Source of the DNA: Caulobacter sp. BK020
GTDB taxonomy: Bacteria > Pseudomonadota > Alphaproteobacteria > Caulobacterales > Caulobacteraceae
Direction of reading: 5' to 3'
DNA length: 64,000 bases
NCBI RefSeq assembly: GCF_004342605.1
Contig: NZ_SLZL01000010.1
Span: forward strand, 1-64,000
Shown: piece after piece, positions 52,546 through 61,471 of the stretch
Numbering within the stretch: position 1 is the stretch's first letter
Layout of the letters: every line of letters starts with the position of its first letter
Translations under genes and position numbers: made by a program
Notes under the pieces: model-generated
What the model saw: only the letters and a program-made list of their open reading frames with translations
What the model was told of the DNA's origin: nothing
Databases searched by the model: none

Positions 52546-52944
52546 ATGACGGACCTCTTCCGACTTGCCGGCGCCGTGCGGAGAGACCCCGAGGTCGACG
52601 CCTGGTTCAGCGCACCCGAGCACGACCTGCGGCGCCTGGCCCAGCCGTGGTTCGACAGCCTGCGCGCCTGCGGGCCCGACGTTCGCGAACTGCTGCACGA
52701 CGGACATCCCACCGCGTGCGTGGGCGACGCGGCGTTCGCCTATGTCGATGCGTTCAGCGCCCATGTGAATCTCGGCTTCTTCCACGGCGCGGCGCTGGAC
52801 GACCCCGCCGGCTTGCTGGAAGGCGCGGGCAAGCGCATGCGGCACGTGAAGATCCGCTGGGGGCTGCCGGTCGACGCCGACGCGCTGAACGCCCTGATCG
52901 CCGCGGCCTACCAGGACGTTCGTGCGCGGCTGCGGTCCGATTAG
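52546..52944 (+). CDS. DUF1801-type protein
   Basis: A 132-residue cytoplasmic protein. The segment WFDSLRACGPDVRELLHDGH, then FAYVDAFSAHVNLGFFHGAA and KRMRHVKIRWG, matches the DUF1801 fold (a small alpha/beta protein, function unknown). It is a stand-alone gene, convergent with the GFA-family gene one base apart. Confidence 0.8.
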   Translation: MTDLFRLAGAVRRDPEVDAWFSAPEHDLRRLAQPWFDSLRACGPDVRELLHDGHPTACVGDAAFAYVDAFSAHVNLGFFHGAALDDPAGLLEGAGKRMRHVKIRWGLPVDADALNALIAAAYQDVRARLRSD

Positions 52945-52945
52945 A

Positions 52946-53359
52946 TCAGTTCGGCATGCCGTCGAACTGCGGCAGGTCCAGCGGCGCGTTCCAATGCAGC
53001 CGGCGGGTGGTGAACATCTCCAGCTTGGGCGCGATCAGGTCCGGCCGATCCAGGCTGCCCAGCTGGACGAAGACCGCGCCGGGAAAGCCGTCGAGATTGC
53101 TGGTGAAGACCCGCGACCCGCAGTCCGGACAGAAGTTCCGGTCCAGCCCATTGCCGGAATTGGCCACGTAGTGGAACGCCTTGGGCTGGCCGCTGAGCAG
53201 GTCGAAATCGTCGGCCGGCACCGCGAAGAAGGTCGCCATCTCGCCGCCCGAGGCCCGCTTGCAATCGTTGCAATGACAGTTGGCGACGAACGTCGGGTCG
53301 GTGTCGAACGCGAACTTCACAGCGCCGCACGCGCATTGGGCCGTATATTTCTTGGGCAT
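52946..53359 (-). CDS. GFA-family (CENP-V/GFA) zinc protein
   Basis: A 137-residue protein of the glutathione-dependent formaldehyde-activating family. The zinc-site cysteines are in QCACGAVKF, NCHCNDCKR and FCPDCGSRVF, in the family order. Most members have no proven reaction and may sequester or add glutathione to aldehydes. The start at MPKKYTAQC (53359) has GGAG about seven bases ahead; starts further upstream add non-conserved residues. Confidence 0.85.
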   Translation of the reverse strand: MPKKYTAQCACGAVKFAFDTDPTFVANCHCNDCKRASGGEMATFFAVPADDFDLLSGQPKAFHYVANSGNGLDRNFCPDCGSRVFTSNLDGFPGAVFVQLGSLDRPDLIAPKLEMFTTRRLHWNAPLDLPQFDGMPN

Positions 53360-53464
53360 AGTCTTCTCCATTCGATCTGACGAGGAAGGCGAGAAGTCAC
53401 GCAAAAGAGGGAACGACGTCCCGGCGGCGATCTTCCATCAGCGCCGTCGTCGCGCAAGCGGGCG

Positions 53465-53896
53465 TCAGCGGTCGAACTTGGTCGACAGGATGATCGACGA
53501 CGTGGTGCGCTCGACGCCGGCCACGTGGCCGATCCGGTCCAGCACCTGGTCCATCTCGGCGACCGTGGCGGTGGCGGCGATGGCGATCATGTCGTAGTCG
53601 CCGCTGACCGAGTGCAGCAGCCGCACCTGGGGGATGGCGCGCAGGGCCGCCTCGACGGCGCGAGCCTCCTTGGGGCCGATCTTGATCATAACGTGCACCC
53701 GCACCGCCCCGTGGGCATGGTCGGGGGCGAGGCGGGCGGTGTAGCCGGTGATCACCCCGTCGCGCTCCAACCGCTCGATCCGACTCTGTACGGTGGTGCG
53801 CGAGCGGCCGACCCTCCGGGCGAGGTCGGCGGTCGAGGCCCGGCCGTTCTCCCGCAGGGCGGCGATCAGCTTCTCGTCGATGGCGTCTATCGTCAT
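53465..53896 (-). CDS. Lrp/AsnC-family regulator of the lysine-catabolic cluster
   Basis: A 143-residue regulator. The N-terminal helix-turn-helix is IDEKLIAALRENGRASTADL and RRVGRSRTTVQSRIERLERD, and the C-terminal half is the RAM ligand domain (VHVMIKIGPKEARAVEAALR, LLHSVSGDYDMIAIAATATV). These proteins respond to amino acids. It is divergent from the D-2-hydroxyglutarate dehydrogenase gene across an 83-bp gap, so it probably controls that cluster in response to lysine or a derivative. Confidence 0.88.
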   Translation of the reverse strand: MTIDAIDEKLIAALRENGRASTADLARRVGRSRTTVQSRIERLERDGVITGYTARLAPDHAHGAVRVHVMIKIGPKEARAVEAALRAIPQVRLLHSVSGDYDMIAIAATATVAEMDQVLDRIGHVAGVERTTSSIILSTKFDR

Positions 53897-53979
53897 AATG
53901 CAGGCCTATTTCGGCATTTCGCCGAAATCCTGCCGTCAAACCGACGATCCGGCCACTAGGATTCGACGGAACGGCGAAG

Positions 53980-55434
53980 ATGATGTCCGCCCCTGGAGTT
54001 TGCCCCGTGCTGGACCAAGTTCACCAAGACGCGCTGGCCGCCCTGGTCGGGCCCGGCGGCCTGATCACGGATCCGGCCGACCGCGCGGCCTATGAAACCC
54101 CGGCCCGCTACGCCGGCGGGACGGCGGCGGCGGTCATGCGGCCAGCCACGACGACGCAGGTCTCGGCGGTGGTCGGCTATTGCGTGCGCCACGGCCTGAG
54201 GTTCACGCCGCAGGGCGCCAATACCGGCCTGGCCGAGGGCTCGACGCCGGACGCCAGCGGGACGCACCTGGTGCTGTCGCTGGACCGCCTGACCGGGCCG
54301 CTGGAGATCGACCCGGGCGATCGCACAGCGACGGTCGGCGGCGGCGTGCGGCTGTCGACCCTGAACGCGGCGCTGGAGCCGCACGGCCTGTTCCTGCCGA
54401 TCGACCTGGGCGCCGATCCCACCCTGGGCGGCATGGCGGCCACCAATACCGGCGGGGCGAGGTTCCTGCGCTATGGCGACATGCGCCGTCACGTGCTGGG
54501 GCTGGAGGTGGTGTTGGCCGACGCGGCGGGCACGGTGCTGCAGCTCTCGCACGGCCTGCGCAAGGACAACGCCGCGGTCGCCCTGCGCCAGCTGTTCGTC
54601 GGCGGCTGCGGCGCTTTCGGGATCATCACCCAAGTCACCGTCGAGGTTCACCACCGCCCGCGCCAGACCGCCGCCGCCCTGCTGGTCCCGCGCGATCTCG
54701 ACGCGGTGCCGCCGCTGCTACAGGCCTTCGAGGTCGAGGCGGGCTCGACCTTGACCGCCTTCGAGGGCATGTCGCGCGCGGCCATGACCCGGGCCATCGA
54801 CCATGTTCCGTCGCTGAGCAACCCGTTCGCCGGCGGCGTTCCCGACTACGCCGTGCTGGTCGAGCTGACCCGGACCTGGGCCCCGCGCGAGGGCGAGGCC
54901 CCGCTGGACGAGATGTTGCAGCAGATCGCGGCCGACCTGCTGGAGCGCGACGACGGCCTGCTGATCGACGCCCTGTTCGGGCCAGTCGACAGGATGTGGG
55001 CCCTGCGCCATGCGCTGTCGGAAGGCCTGCGGGCCAGCGGCCCGGTCGTCGGCTTCGACCTCAGCTTCCGCCGCCGCGACCTGGCCCGCTTCCGCCGCGA
55101 GGCCGTGCTGATGCTGGAGGCCGACTTCCCCGACTACGCCCTGTGCGATTTCGGCCACGTGGCGGACGGCGGGGTGCACTTCAACCTGGTCGGGCCGGCC
55201 GACAAGGCCAATGACCCCGAGAGGCGCGCGGCCCTGCGCGAGGCGGTGCTGACCCTGGCCGTCGACGGCTTCGGCGCCAGCTTCAGCGGCGAGCACGGCC
55301 TGGGCCGAGCCTTCCAGGACGCCTATGACCGGTTCACGCCGCGTCTCGTCCAGGACTATTCGGCGGCGGTGGCGGCGGTGTTCGGGACGAGCTCGGCGAG
55401 CGTTCGTCTCGGCCCTCCGACCGAGATCAATTGA
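53980..55434 (+). CDS. FAD-dependent D-2-hydroxyglutarate dehydrogenase-like oxidase
   Basis: A 484-residue FAD-linked oxidase of the D-2-hydroxyacid dehydrogenase family. The FAD-binding region has RFTPQGANTGLAEGSTPDAS and LGADPTLGGMAATNTGGARF. The C-terminal part contains DFGHVADGGVHFNLV and FSGEHGLGRAF, typical of the D-lactate/D-2-hydroxyglutarate branch. Next to the ALDH7 and DUF1338 genes the likely substrate is D-2-hydroxyglutarate, oxidised to 2-oxoglutarate; this is inferred from context. Two adjacent ATG codons (53980, 53983) begin the frame and either may be used. A GTG at 54007 is also possible. Confidence 0.85.
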   Translation: MMSAPGVCPVLDQVHQDALAALVGPGGLITDPADRAAYETPARYAGGTAAAVMRPATTTQVSAVVGYCVRHGLRFTPQGANTGLAEGSTPDASGTHLVLSLDRLTGPLEIDPGDRTATVGGGVRLSTLNAALEPHGLFLPIDLGADPTLGGMAATNTGGARFLRYGDMRRHVLGLEVVLADAAGTVLQLSHGLRKDNAAVALRQLFVGGCGAFGIITQVTVEVHHRPRQTAAALLVPRDLDAVPPLLQAFEVEAGSTLTAFEGMSRAAMTRAIDHVPSLSNPFAGGVPDYAVLVELTRTWAPREGEAPLDEMLQQIAADLLERDDGLLIDALFGPVDRMWALRHALSEGLRASGPVVGFDLSFRRRDLARFRREAVLMLEADFPDYALCDFGHVADGGVHFNLVGPADKANDPERRAALREAVLTLAVDGFGASFSGEHGLGRAFQDAYDRFTPRLVQDYSAAVAAVFGTSSASVRLGPPTEIN

Positions 55435-55453
55435 ACAATGACCTTTACTTCGT

Positions 55454-55580
55454 CCGCTCATCCCGGCGAATGCCGGGACCCAGATGGAATGGCTCAGAGC
55501 CGGGTTCCTCGAACTCAGAGCTGATCCAGCCCGACACACCGCCATGGGATCTGGGTCCCGGCATTCGCCGGGATGAGCGG
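55454..55580. repeat. Long perfect inverted repeat between two catabolic genes
   Basis: Two 32-base arms (55454-55485 and 55549-55580), perfect reverse complements, with a 63-base spacer. The arms include CGGCGAATGCCGGGA, itself palindromic. In translation they give the PAFAGMSG-like peptide known from alphaproteobacterial intergenic repeats. The element lies between the dehydrogenase and the ALDH genes and could form a large stem-loop in RNA. Confidence 0.85.
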
Positions 55581-55610
55581 ATCAGAGAATAGATTTCCAG
55601 GACTACCAGC

Positions 55611-57134
55611 ATGCCCCCCCTGCCCTCCGCCATCCCCGAAGCCCGCGCCATCCTCGACCGCCTCGGCGTCGACTCCGCCGCCCTGGACGGCGGGACCCTG
55701 GCTGCGCGCTCGCCGGTCACCGGGGAGACGCTGGCTCATCTGCGCGAGCACACGCCCGCGGAAGCCATCGCCGCCATCGACGCCGCCCATGAGGCCTACC
55801 TCGCCTGGCGCAAGGTCCCCGCCCCACGCCGCGGCGAACTGGTGCGCCTGCTGGGCGAGGAACTGCGCGCCGCCAAGGCGGACCTCGCCGCCCTGGTGAC
55901 CCTGGAGGCCGGCAAGGTGGTCTCCGAGGGCCTGGGCGAGGTGCAGGAGATGATCGACATCTGCGACTACGCCGTGGGCCTGTCGCGCCAGCTGTTCGGC
56001 CTGACCCTGGCCACCGAGCGCCCGTCGCACCGGATGATGGAGACCTGGCATCCGCTGGGCGTGGTGGGGGTGATCAGCGCCTTCAACTTCCCGGTCGCGG
56101 TCTGGTCGTGGAACGCGGCCTTGGCCCTGGTCTGCGGCGACAGCGTCGTCTGGAAGCCGTCGGAGAAGACCCCGCTGGTCGCCCTGGCGACCCAGGCCCT
56201 GTTCGCGCGCGCCGTCGCTCGCTTCGGTCCGGACGCCCCGGCCGGCCTGTCGACGCTGCTGATTGGCGATCGCGCGGTCGGCGAGGCCCTGGTCGACCAT
56301 CCCAAGGTTCCGCTGGTTTCGGCCACCGGCTCGACGGCCATGGGCCGGACGGTGGCGCCGAAGCTGGCCGCCCGCTTCGCCCGCGCCCTGCTGGAGCTGG
56401 GCGGCAACAACGCCGCCATCGTCGCCCCGTCGGCCGACCTGGACCTGACCCTGCGCGGCGTGGCCTTCGCGGCCATGGGCACGGCGGGCCAGCGCTGCAC
56501 CACCCTGCGGCGCCTGTTCGTCCATGACAGCGTCTACGAGGTCTTTGTCGGTCGGCTGAAGAGCGCCTATCCCACCGTGCCGGTGGGCGACCCGCGGGCG
56601 GCCGGGGTTCTGGTCGGCCCGCTGATCGACAGGGCCGCGTTCGAGGCCATGCAGTCGGCGCTCGACCAGGCCCGCGCGGCCGGCGGCCGGGTGATCGGCG
56701 GCGACCGCGTCGCCATCGACGGGCCTGACGCCTTCTACGTGACCCCCGCTCTGGTCGAGATCGACCATCAGGCCGAGATCGTGAAGTCCGAGACCTTCGC
56801 GCCGATCCTCTACGTGATGCGCTACAGCGATCTGGCCGACGCCATCGCCGCCCAGAACGACGTGGCCCAGGGGCTGTCGTCGTCGATCTTCACGCTGAAC
56901 GTCCGCGAGGCCGAGCTGTTCGTGTCGGCGCAGGGCAGCGACTGCGGCATCGCCAACGTCAATATCGGCCCCTCAGGCGCCGAGATCGGCGGGGCGTTCG
57001 GCGGCGAGAAGGAGACCGGCGGCGGCCGCGAGGCGGGTTCCGACAGCTGGAAGACCTATATGCGCCGCGCCACCAACACCGTGAACTACGGGACCACCCT
57101 GCCCCTGGCGCAGGGGGTCACCTTCAACGTGTAA
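55611..57134 (+). CDS. ALDH7-type semialdehyde dehydrogenase (2-aminoadipate semialdehyde/P6C)
   Basis: A 507-residue NAD(P)-dependent aldehyde dehydrogenase. Catalytic Cys296 lies in GTAGQRCTTLRRLF and general-base Glu262 in LELGGNNAAIV. Both segments are diagnostic of the ALDH7 (antiquitin/AmaB) branch, which oxidises alpha-aminoadipate semialdehyde (in equilibrium with piperideine-6-carboxylate) to 2-aminoadipate in lysine breakdown. It is followed within 51 bases by the DUF1338 gene and preceded by the inverted repeat. The Glu262 position is read from the sequence, and the function is from the family and context. Confidence 0.9.
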   Translation: MPPLPSAIPEARAILDRLGVDSAALDGGTLAARSPVTGETLAHLREHTPAEAIAAIDAAHEAYLAWRKVPAPRRGELVRLLGEELRAAKADLAALVTLEAGKVVSEGLGEVQEMIDICDYAVGLSRQLFGLTLATERPSHRMMETWHPLGVVGVISAFNFPVAVWSWNAALALVCGDSVVWKPSEKTPLVALATQALFARAVARFGPDAPAGLSTLLIGDRAVGEALVDHPKVPLVSATGSTAMGRTVAPKLAARFARALLELGGNNAAIVAPSADLDLTLRGVAFAAMGTAGQRCTTLRRLFVHDSVYEVFVGRLKSAYPTVPVGDPRAAGVLVGPLIDRAAFEAMQSALDQARAAGGRVIGGDRVAIDGPDAFYVTPALVEIDHQAEIVKSETFAPILYVMRYSDLADAIAAQNDVAQGLSSSIFTLNVREAELFVSAQGSDCGIANVNIGPSGAEIGGAFGGEKETGGGREAGSDSWKTYMRRATNTVNYGTTLPLAQGVTFNV

Positions 57135-57184
57135 GCCTCGACGCCGCCTCCCAACATCGCTCCCGCCCATAACCGGACCACCCC

Positions 57185-58204
57185 ATGAGCCATCTCGCCA
57201 CTCTCGTCGCCTCGGCCGTCGGCCAGAAGGCCGCCGCCACGATCCTCGACGTGCTGGATATCGCCCCGCCCCTGGCAGCCGAGGCCGAGGGGCCGGTCTC
57301 GCGCGCGGTGTTCGCCATGGCGCTGAACGCGGTGCTGTTCCACGACATCATGGGCCGCGTGCCGCTGGGCGCGGCCTATGTGGCCGAACGCCGGGCGGCG
57401 GGCTGCAAGGTGCTGTTCGACCACGGCGCCCTGCGCACGATCGACTTCGGTGACAGTGCTCCGACCGGCGCCCTGCCCGCCGGCCACCTGGCGTTCGCGC
57501 GGATCCTCGAACCCTTGGGCTACCAGGTCGCCGACCTCTATCCGCTGGACCGCCTGAAGATGACCGGCCGGGCCTACGCCCACCTGGACCGTCCCGAGGC
57601 GATCCCGCAGTTCTTCGTCAGCGAACTGCACGTCGAGCGGTTCTCGCCGGCCTTCCAGGTGATCGCCCACGCGGTGTTCGACTCCACCGCCGACGCCCTG
57701 GGCGTCGAGGCCCAGCGGGCCCTGGCCGCGTTCGCCACCGAGGGGGCCTGCGACCTGGACGCGGCCCGCGCCGCCCTGCCCCAGGTCGTGGCCGCCTTCG
57801 AGCGCACCCACGGGGCCTTGCGGCTGGAGCACTACCAGGCCCTGCTGGCCGAGTCCGCCGAGGCCGCCTGGATCGCCACCGAGGGCCAGGCCTTCAACCA
57901 CGCCACCGACCGGGTGGCCGACGTCGAGGCCGTGGCGGAAGGCCAGAAAGGCCTGGGCCGGCCGGTCAAGGACAAGGTCGAGGTCTCGGGTTCGGGCCGC
58001 GTGCGCCAGACGGCGTTCAAGGCCCAGCCGGTCGAGCGGGTGTTCGTCACCGACGCCGGCGAGGTGACCCTGACCGTCCCCGGCTCGTTCCACGAGTTCA
58101 TCTCGCGCGACCGTTTCATGGACGAGGCCGGCGTGGAACGGCTGGACCTGCGGTTCGACAGCGGCAACGCCCAGGGCATCTTCAAGATGACGCGGACGGG
58201 CTGA
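57185..58204 (+). CDS. hglS: DUF1338 protein, 2-oxoadipate dioxygenase/decarboxylase (HglS-like)
   Basis: A 339-residue protein. DUF1338 proteins of Pseudomonas putida (HglS) convert 2-oxoadipate to D-2-hydroxyglutarate with oxygen and an iron centre. The metal triad is visible as His80 (LFDHGALR), His239 (AFNHATDR) and Glu304 (FHEFISRD). The protein is shorter than the P. putida enzyme (about 464) but matches the shorter family branch, and the triad is complete. With its neighbours it completes the 2-aminoadipate to 2-oxoglutarate route except for the transaminase. Confidence 0.88.
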   Translation: MSHLATLVASAVGQKAAATILDVLDIAPPLAAEAEGPVSRAVFAMALNAVLFHDIMGRVPLGAAYVAERRAAGCKVLFDHGALRTIDFGDSAPTGALPAGHLAFARILEPLGYQVADLYPLDRLKMTGRAYAHLDRPEAIPQFFVSELHVERFSPAFQVIAHAVFDSTADALGVEAQRALAAFATEGACDLDAARAALPQVVAAFERTHGALRLEHYQALLAESAEAAWIATEGQAFNHATDRVADVEAVAEGQKGLGRPVKDKVEVSGSGRVRQTAFKAQPVERVFVTDAGEVTLTVPGSFHEFISRDRFMDEAGVERLDLRFDSGNAQGIFKMTRTG

Positions 58205-58272
58205 GGCCGCCGCGTCCAAGGCGCAGCGGGCGCGGACATGCCGCGCCCGCCCGGCTTCGCCTCGTGGTCCCG

Positions 58273-59523
58273 TTAGTCTTCGGGGCCGACGAAGGTGTAG
58301 TCGCCCATCGGCACGCGGACCGGCTGGCCCGAGACCAGGGCGTCGAAGTCGCCCACCAGCCTGGCGGCGTGCGGGTGGTAGGGATGGCCGACCGGCAGCA
58401 CCCAGTACTTGTAGAAGGTCACGGAGGAGCCCGGCGGCAGCTTGCCGAACCGCACCGCCAGCTCGCCGACGTGATGCGGCGGGGCCTCGATCTCGGCGCT
58501 GACCACCTGGTAGTCGGCGGTGATCGCCGCTTCGGTCGACCGCAGCAGGCCGTCGATGGCCAGCGACACCCGGGCGCCCTTGTCCACCTGGTGGCAGTGG
58601 GCCTCGAACGCGAAGCGCTCGGCGCTGTCGTCCTGGTTATAGAACTTCAGGAACGCCTCGCCAGTGCTGGAGACGTCGAGATTGTGCCAGCCGGCCGCGC
58701 CGTTGCACTGCAGCCAAGTCGCGGAATCCCAGTTGCCCTGGCCGGCGTTGGGCTTGTTGGTGAAGTATTCCGACGCCGCCGCCGTGATCATGCAGTAGTG
58801 GCCCGTGCCGGGGAAATTGACCCCGAACGCCAGCTTGCTAGCCGACCGGGTTCCCGGGACCAGGGTCTGGCCGCCGTTGATGTCGACCAGCGGCGAGCTT
58901 TCCAGCTGATCGTCATAGGTGAAGACCTGGATCCAGCTGCTGGGCGGCGGCACGAAGCCGGCGTCGGTATAGTACATCCGCACGGTCGGCTGGGTGATCG
59001 GCACGCCGATGTTCAGGCTCTGGGACCGGCCGTAGGCGTAGTTCTTGAGGCCAGGCTTCGGCCCCCAGGTGTCCTGGTTCCAGTTGGTGATGATCAGCCG
59101 GGGGATCATCGGCGACGCGCCGTTGACCAGCACGTCGGGGCTGGCGGTCAGCGTGCCCTGCTTGGGGATCTCGCCGCTGTTGGCCATGTTGCCCCGCACG
59201 AACAGGCCGTACCAGCGCGAGAAGGCGAACTGCGCCGCCCGGGTCGCGTCCGACAGGTTGACCCCGATCGCGGCGCTCAGGTCGTTGGCCAGTTGGGTGA
59301 CCGACATCCGCTGGCCGTCGCTGGGCAGGGCGGCCCAGTAGGTGTCGGCGTAAAGAGCGCCGATGATCGCGGCCAGCGATCCCAGGTCGAACGGCGGCTT
59401 CCAGTCCAGGTACAGGTTCTGGATCGCGGTGGTCGCGTCGTCGCCGGCGGTGAAATATTTCAGGCCCTTGTCCCAGTAGACCTGGGAAATGCCCACGGCG
59501 GCAGCATCAGCATCATAGGCCAT
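58273..59523 (-). CDS. Unrecognised 416-residue soluble protein
   Basis: I do not recognise a family. It has no signal peptide or membrane segment. The N-terminal 120 residues are helical (LGSLAAIIGALYADTYWAAL, MSVTQLANDLSAAIGVNLSD). The middle is rich in Asn, Thr, Gly and Trp/Tyr (RLIITNWNQDTWGPKPGLKN, WIQVFTYDDQL, GTGHYCMITAAA) and probably beta-structured. The C-terminus has HPYHPHAARLVGD and DYTFVGPED. Only two Cys are seen (HYCMI, LQCNG), with one more in AHCHQ. It stands alone, convergent with hglS, with a promoter-like AT-rich region upstream (59590-59710). Confidence 0.75.
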   Translation of the reverse strand: MAYDADAAAVGISQVYWDKGLKYFTAGDDATTAIQNLYLDWKPPFDLGSLAAIIGALYADTYWAALPSDGQRMSVTQLANDLSAAIGVNLSDATRAAQFAFSRWYGLFVRGNMANSGEIPKQGTLTASPDVLVNGASPMIPRLIITNWNQDTWGPKPGLKNYAYGRSQSLNIGVPITQPTVRMYYTDAGFVPPPSSWIQVFTYDDQLESSPLVDINGGQTLVPGTRSASKLAFGVNFPGTGHYCMITAAASEYFTNKPNAGQGNWDSATWLQCNGAAGWHNLDVSSTGEAFLKFYNQDDSAERFAFEAHCHQVDKGARVSLAIDGLLRSTEAAITADYQVVSAEIEAPPHHVGELAVRFGKLPPGSSVTFYKYWVLPVGHPYHPHAARLVGDFDALVSGQPVRVPMGDYTFVGPED

Positions 59524-59929
59524 CGCTTACTCTCCCTTGATGAGTTGGTTGACGGACGCGTCCGCGCGGCTCGGCCCGGCGCATCCTTTGGATGTGAGAG
59601 GGGATTTAAGCTACTTATGATTGTGTAACAGGCGCCAGCCCATCTGGACGTGCAGAAATGCACCTTCTGGTAACAGTTTTTAATATTTTTCCTCTTAGGT
59701 TGTTTTTCTCAGGAAGAAGTCCGCGCCCGCCCTGAAAACAAAGCCGGCCGGCTCCGCAGGGAGCCGGCCGGTCGTTGGCGACGCGGTTCTTAGAGAGGAC
59801 GAACGGCCGCGAGGGCTCGGGTCGAGTATCTAGAGCATCGCGGAAAAGTGGATGCCGGTTTTCCGCAAAAGCGATGCGAAAACAAAAATCTAGAGCAAGT
59901 CGTGCGGTTCCTATATCGCGCGATTTGCT
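59524..59929. other. Intergenic region with terminator, repeat and promoter-like AT stretch
   Basis: A 406-bp gap between two minus-strand genes. From right to left it contains the palindromic repeat, a strong terminator hairpin and an AT-rich stretch (about 59665-59710, TTTTTAATATTTTTCC) upstream of the 416-residue gene. No gene is present. Confidence 0.75.
59744..59771 (-). terminator. Intrinsic terminator of the wrbA transcript
   Basis: The 12-pair perfect stem CCGGCCGGCTCC/GGAGCCGGCCGG with a four-base loop. Read on the minus strand it is followed by GGCTTTGTTTTC, a T-rich tract, so it terminates transcription coming from wrbA before the next gene. Confidence 0.8.
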
Positions 59930-59932
59930 CTA
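59831..59932. repeat. Dispersed palindromic repeat, copy 3
   Basis: Begins TAGAGCATCGCGGAAAAGTG and runs through TTTTCCGCAAAAGCGATGCG to ATCGCGCGATTTGCTCTA. It is close to the reverse complement of copy 1 (5191-5295), and its right arm matches copy 2 (42155-42194). Its right end provides the TAG stop codon of wrbA (59930-59932). Confidence 0.85.
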
Positions 59933-60529
59933 GCCGAACAGCTTGGCCGCCGTCCTGGCGACCAGTTCGCCCTGGTGGCGGGCCCCGGCCAGCTCCAGTT
60001 CGCTGGGCTGGCGCGAGCCGTCGCCGCCGGCGATGGTGGTGGCGCCGTAGGGCGCGCCGCCGGTGATCTCCTCCAGGGTCATCTGGCCCTGATGGCTATA
60101 GGGCAGGCCGACGATGGTCATGCCGAAGTGCAGCAGGTTGGTGATGATCGAGAACAGCGTGGTCTCGTTGCCGCCGTGCTGGGTGGCCGACGAGGTGAAG
60201 GCCGCGCCCACCTTGCCGTTCAGCGCGCCGCGGGCCCACAGGCCGCCGGCCTGATCGAGGAAGTTGGCCATCTGCGAGGCCATGCGCCCAAAGCGGGTGC
60301 CGACCCCGACGATAATGGCGTCGTAGTTCTCCAGCTCGGCGATCGTGGCGACCGGCGCGGCCTGGTCCAGCTTGTAGTGCGACTTCACCGCGATCTCCTG
60401 CGGGACCAGTTCCGGCACGCGCTTGACGTCGACGGTCGCGCCGGCGGCGCGGGCGCCGTCGGCCACGGCGTTGGCCATCGCCTCGATGTGGCCGTAGGCG
60501 GAATAGTAGAGGACGAGAACCTTGGCCAT
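59930..60529 (-). CDS. wrbA: NAD(P)H:quinone oxidoreductase WrbA
   Basis: A 199-residue flavodoxin-like protein of the WrbA family, which reduces quinones by two electrons with FMN. Phosphate-loop [17 protein letters not shown] at the start, [20 protein letters not shown] in the middle and [17 protein letters not shown] near the FMN site are family marks. AAGGAGCTTCTC precedes the ATG at 60529. Its stop codon is supplied by the palindromic repeat. It is downstream of the pirin gene on the same strand, a common quinone-stress pair. Confidence 0.93.
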   Translation of the reverse strand: MAKVLVLYYSAYGHIEAMANAVADGARAAGATVDVKRVPELVPQEIAVKSHYKLDQAAPVATIAELENYDAIIVGVGTRFGRMASQMANFLDQAGGLWARGALNGKVGAAFTSSATQHGGNETTLFSIITNLLHFGMTIVGLPYSHQGQMTLEEITGGAPYGATTIAGGDGSRQPSELELAGARHQGELVARTAAKLFG

Positions 60530-60608
60530 GAGAAGCTCCTTGATAATCCAGGTTTGAGATGCAGCCGGGGACAGGCGCATGCGCCTGTCCCCGCTCGGGA
60601 AAGAAGGA

Positions 60609-61307
60609 CTAGGCGGCGTCGACGAGCACCAGTTCGGCGTCTTCCAACGCTTTCACGCGGATCACGGCCTCGTCTTGGATGGCCGCGCCGTCGCGCGTGT
60701 TCAAAGCCACGCCGTTGACCTCGACCTTGCCGGTCGACGGCACCAGATAGCCCTTGCGGTCGGCGCCGATCGCGTACTCGGTCGTCTCGCCCGCCTTCAG
60801 CGTCGCGCCCAGCACGCGGGCGTCGGTGCGGATCGGCAGGGCGTCGGCGTCACCTTCGAAGCCGCTGGCCAGGGCCACGAAGCGGCCGCTGCGGTCGCCC
60901 TTGGGAAAGGGCTTGGCGCCCCAGGCCGGACCTTCGCCGCGCTTGTTGGGAATGATCCAGATCTGGAAGATCTTGGTCGCGGTGCTTTCCAGATTGTACT
61001 CGGAGTGGCGGATGCCGGTGCCGGCGCTCATCACCTGAACGTCGCCCGCCTCGGTGCGGCCCTTGTTGCCCAGGCTGTCCTGGTGGGTGATCGCACCTTC
61101 GCGGACATAGGTGATGATCTCCATGTCGGCGTGGGGGTGGGACGGAAAGCCCGTGCCGGCCGCGATGGTGTCGTCGTTCCACACCCGCAGGGCGCCGTGG
61201 TGGACGCGCGAAGGGTCGTGGTAGTCGGCGAACGAGAAGTGATGCTTGGCGTCCAGCCAACCGTGGTTGGCGCCGCCCAGGCTGTCGAAGGTTCGAACGT
61301 CGATCAT
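60609..61307 (-). CDS. Pirin-like bicupin (YhhW type)
   Basis: A 232-residue bicupin. The metal site is [20 protein letters not shown] with later GIRHSEYN, matching YhhW-type pirins, some of which have quercetin 2,3-dioxygenase activity. Cytoplasmic. It is transcribed with wrbA (79 bases apart) and is divergent from a LysR regulator at 61472, so the LysR protein probably controls this pair. Confidence 0.9.
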   Translation of the reverse strand: MIDVRTFDSLGGANHGWLDAKHHFSFADYHDPSRVHHGALRVWNDDTIAAGTGFPSHPHADMEIITYVREGAITHQDSLGNKGRTEAGDVQVMSAGTGIRHSEYNLESTATKIFQIWIIPNKRGEGPAWGAKPFPKGDRSGRFVALASGFEGDADALPIRTDARVLGATLKAGETTEYAIGADRKGYLVPSTGKVEVNGVALNTRDGAAIQDEAVIRVKALEDAELVLVDAA

Positions 61308-61471
61308 CGTCTTGTCTCCTGGAGACGAAGCCGGATGGCCGTCTCTGTTGAGGAGAAGATGGCCTCTTGCGCGCTGCTCCGAAATGGAAATGATCGAAAC
61401 TTACCGTTTCCATTTTTATTCACCCCTCCCCTCGTCGATGAACGCCGAACGAGCGAAGAAAGCGCCGCGCC

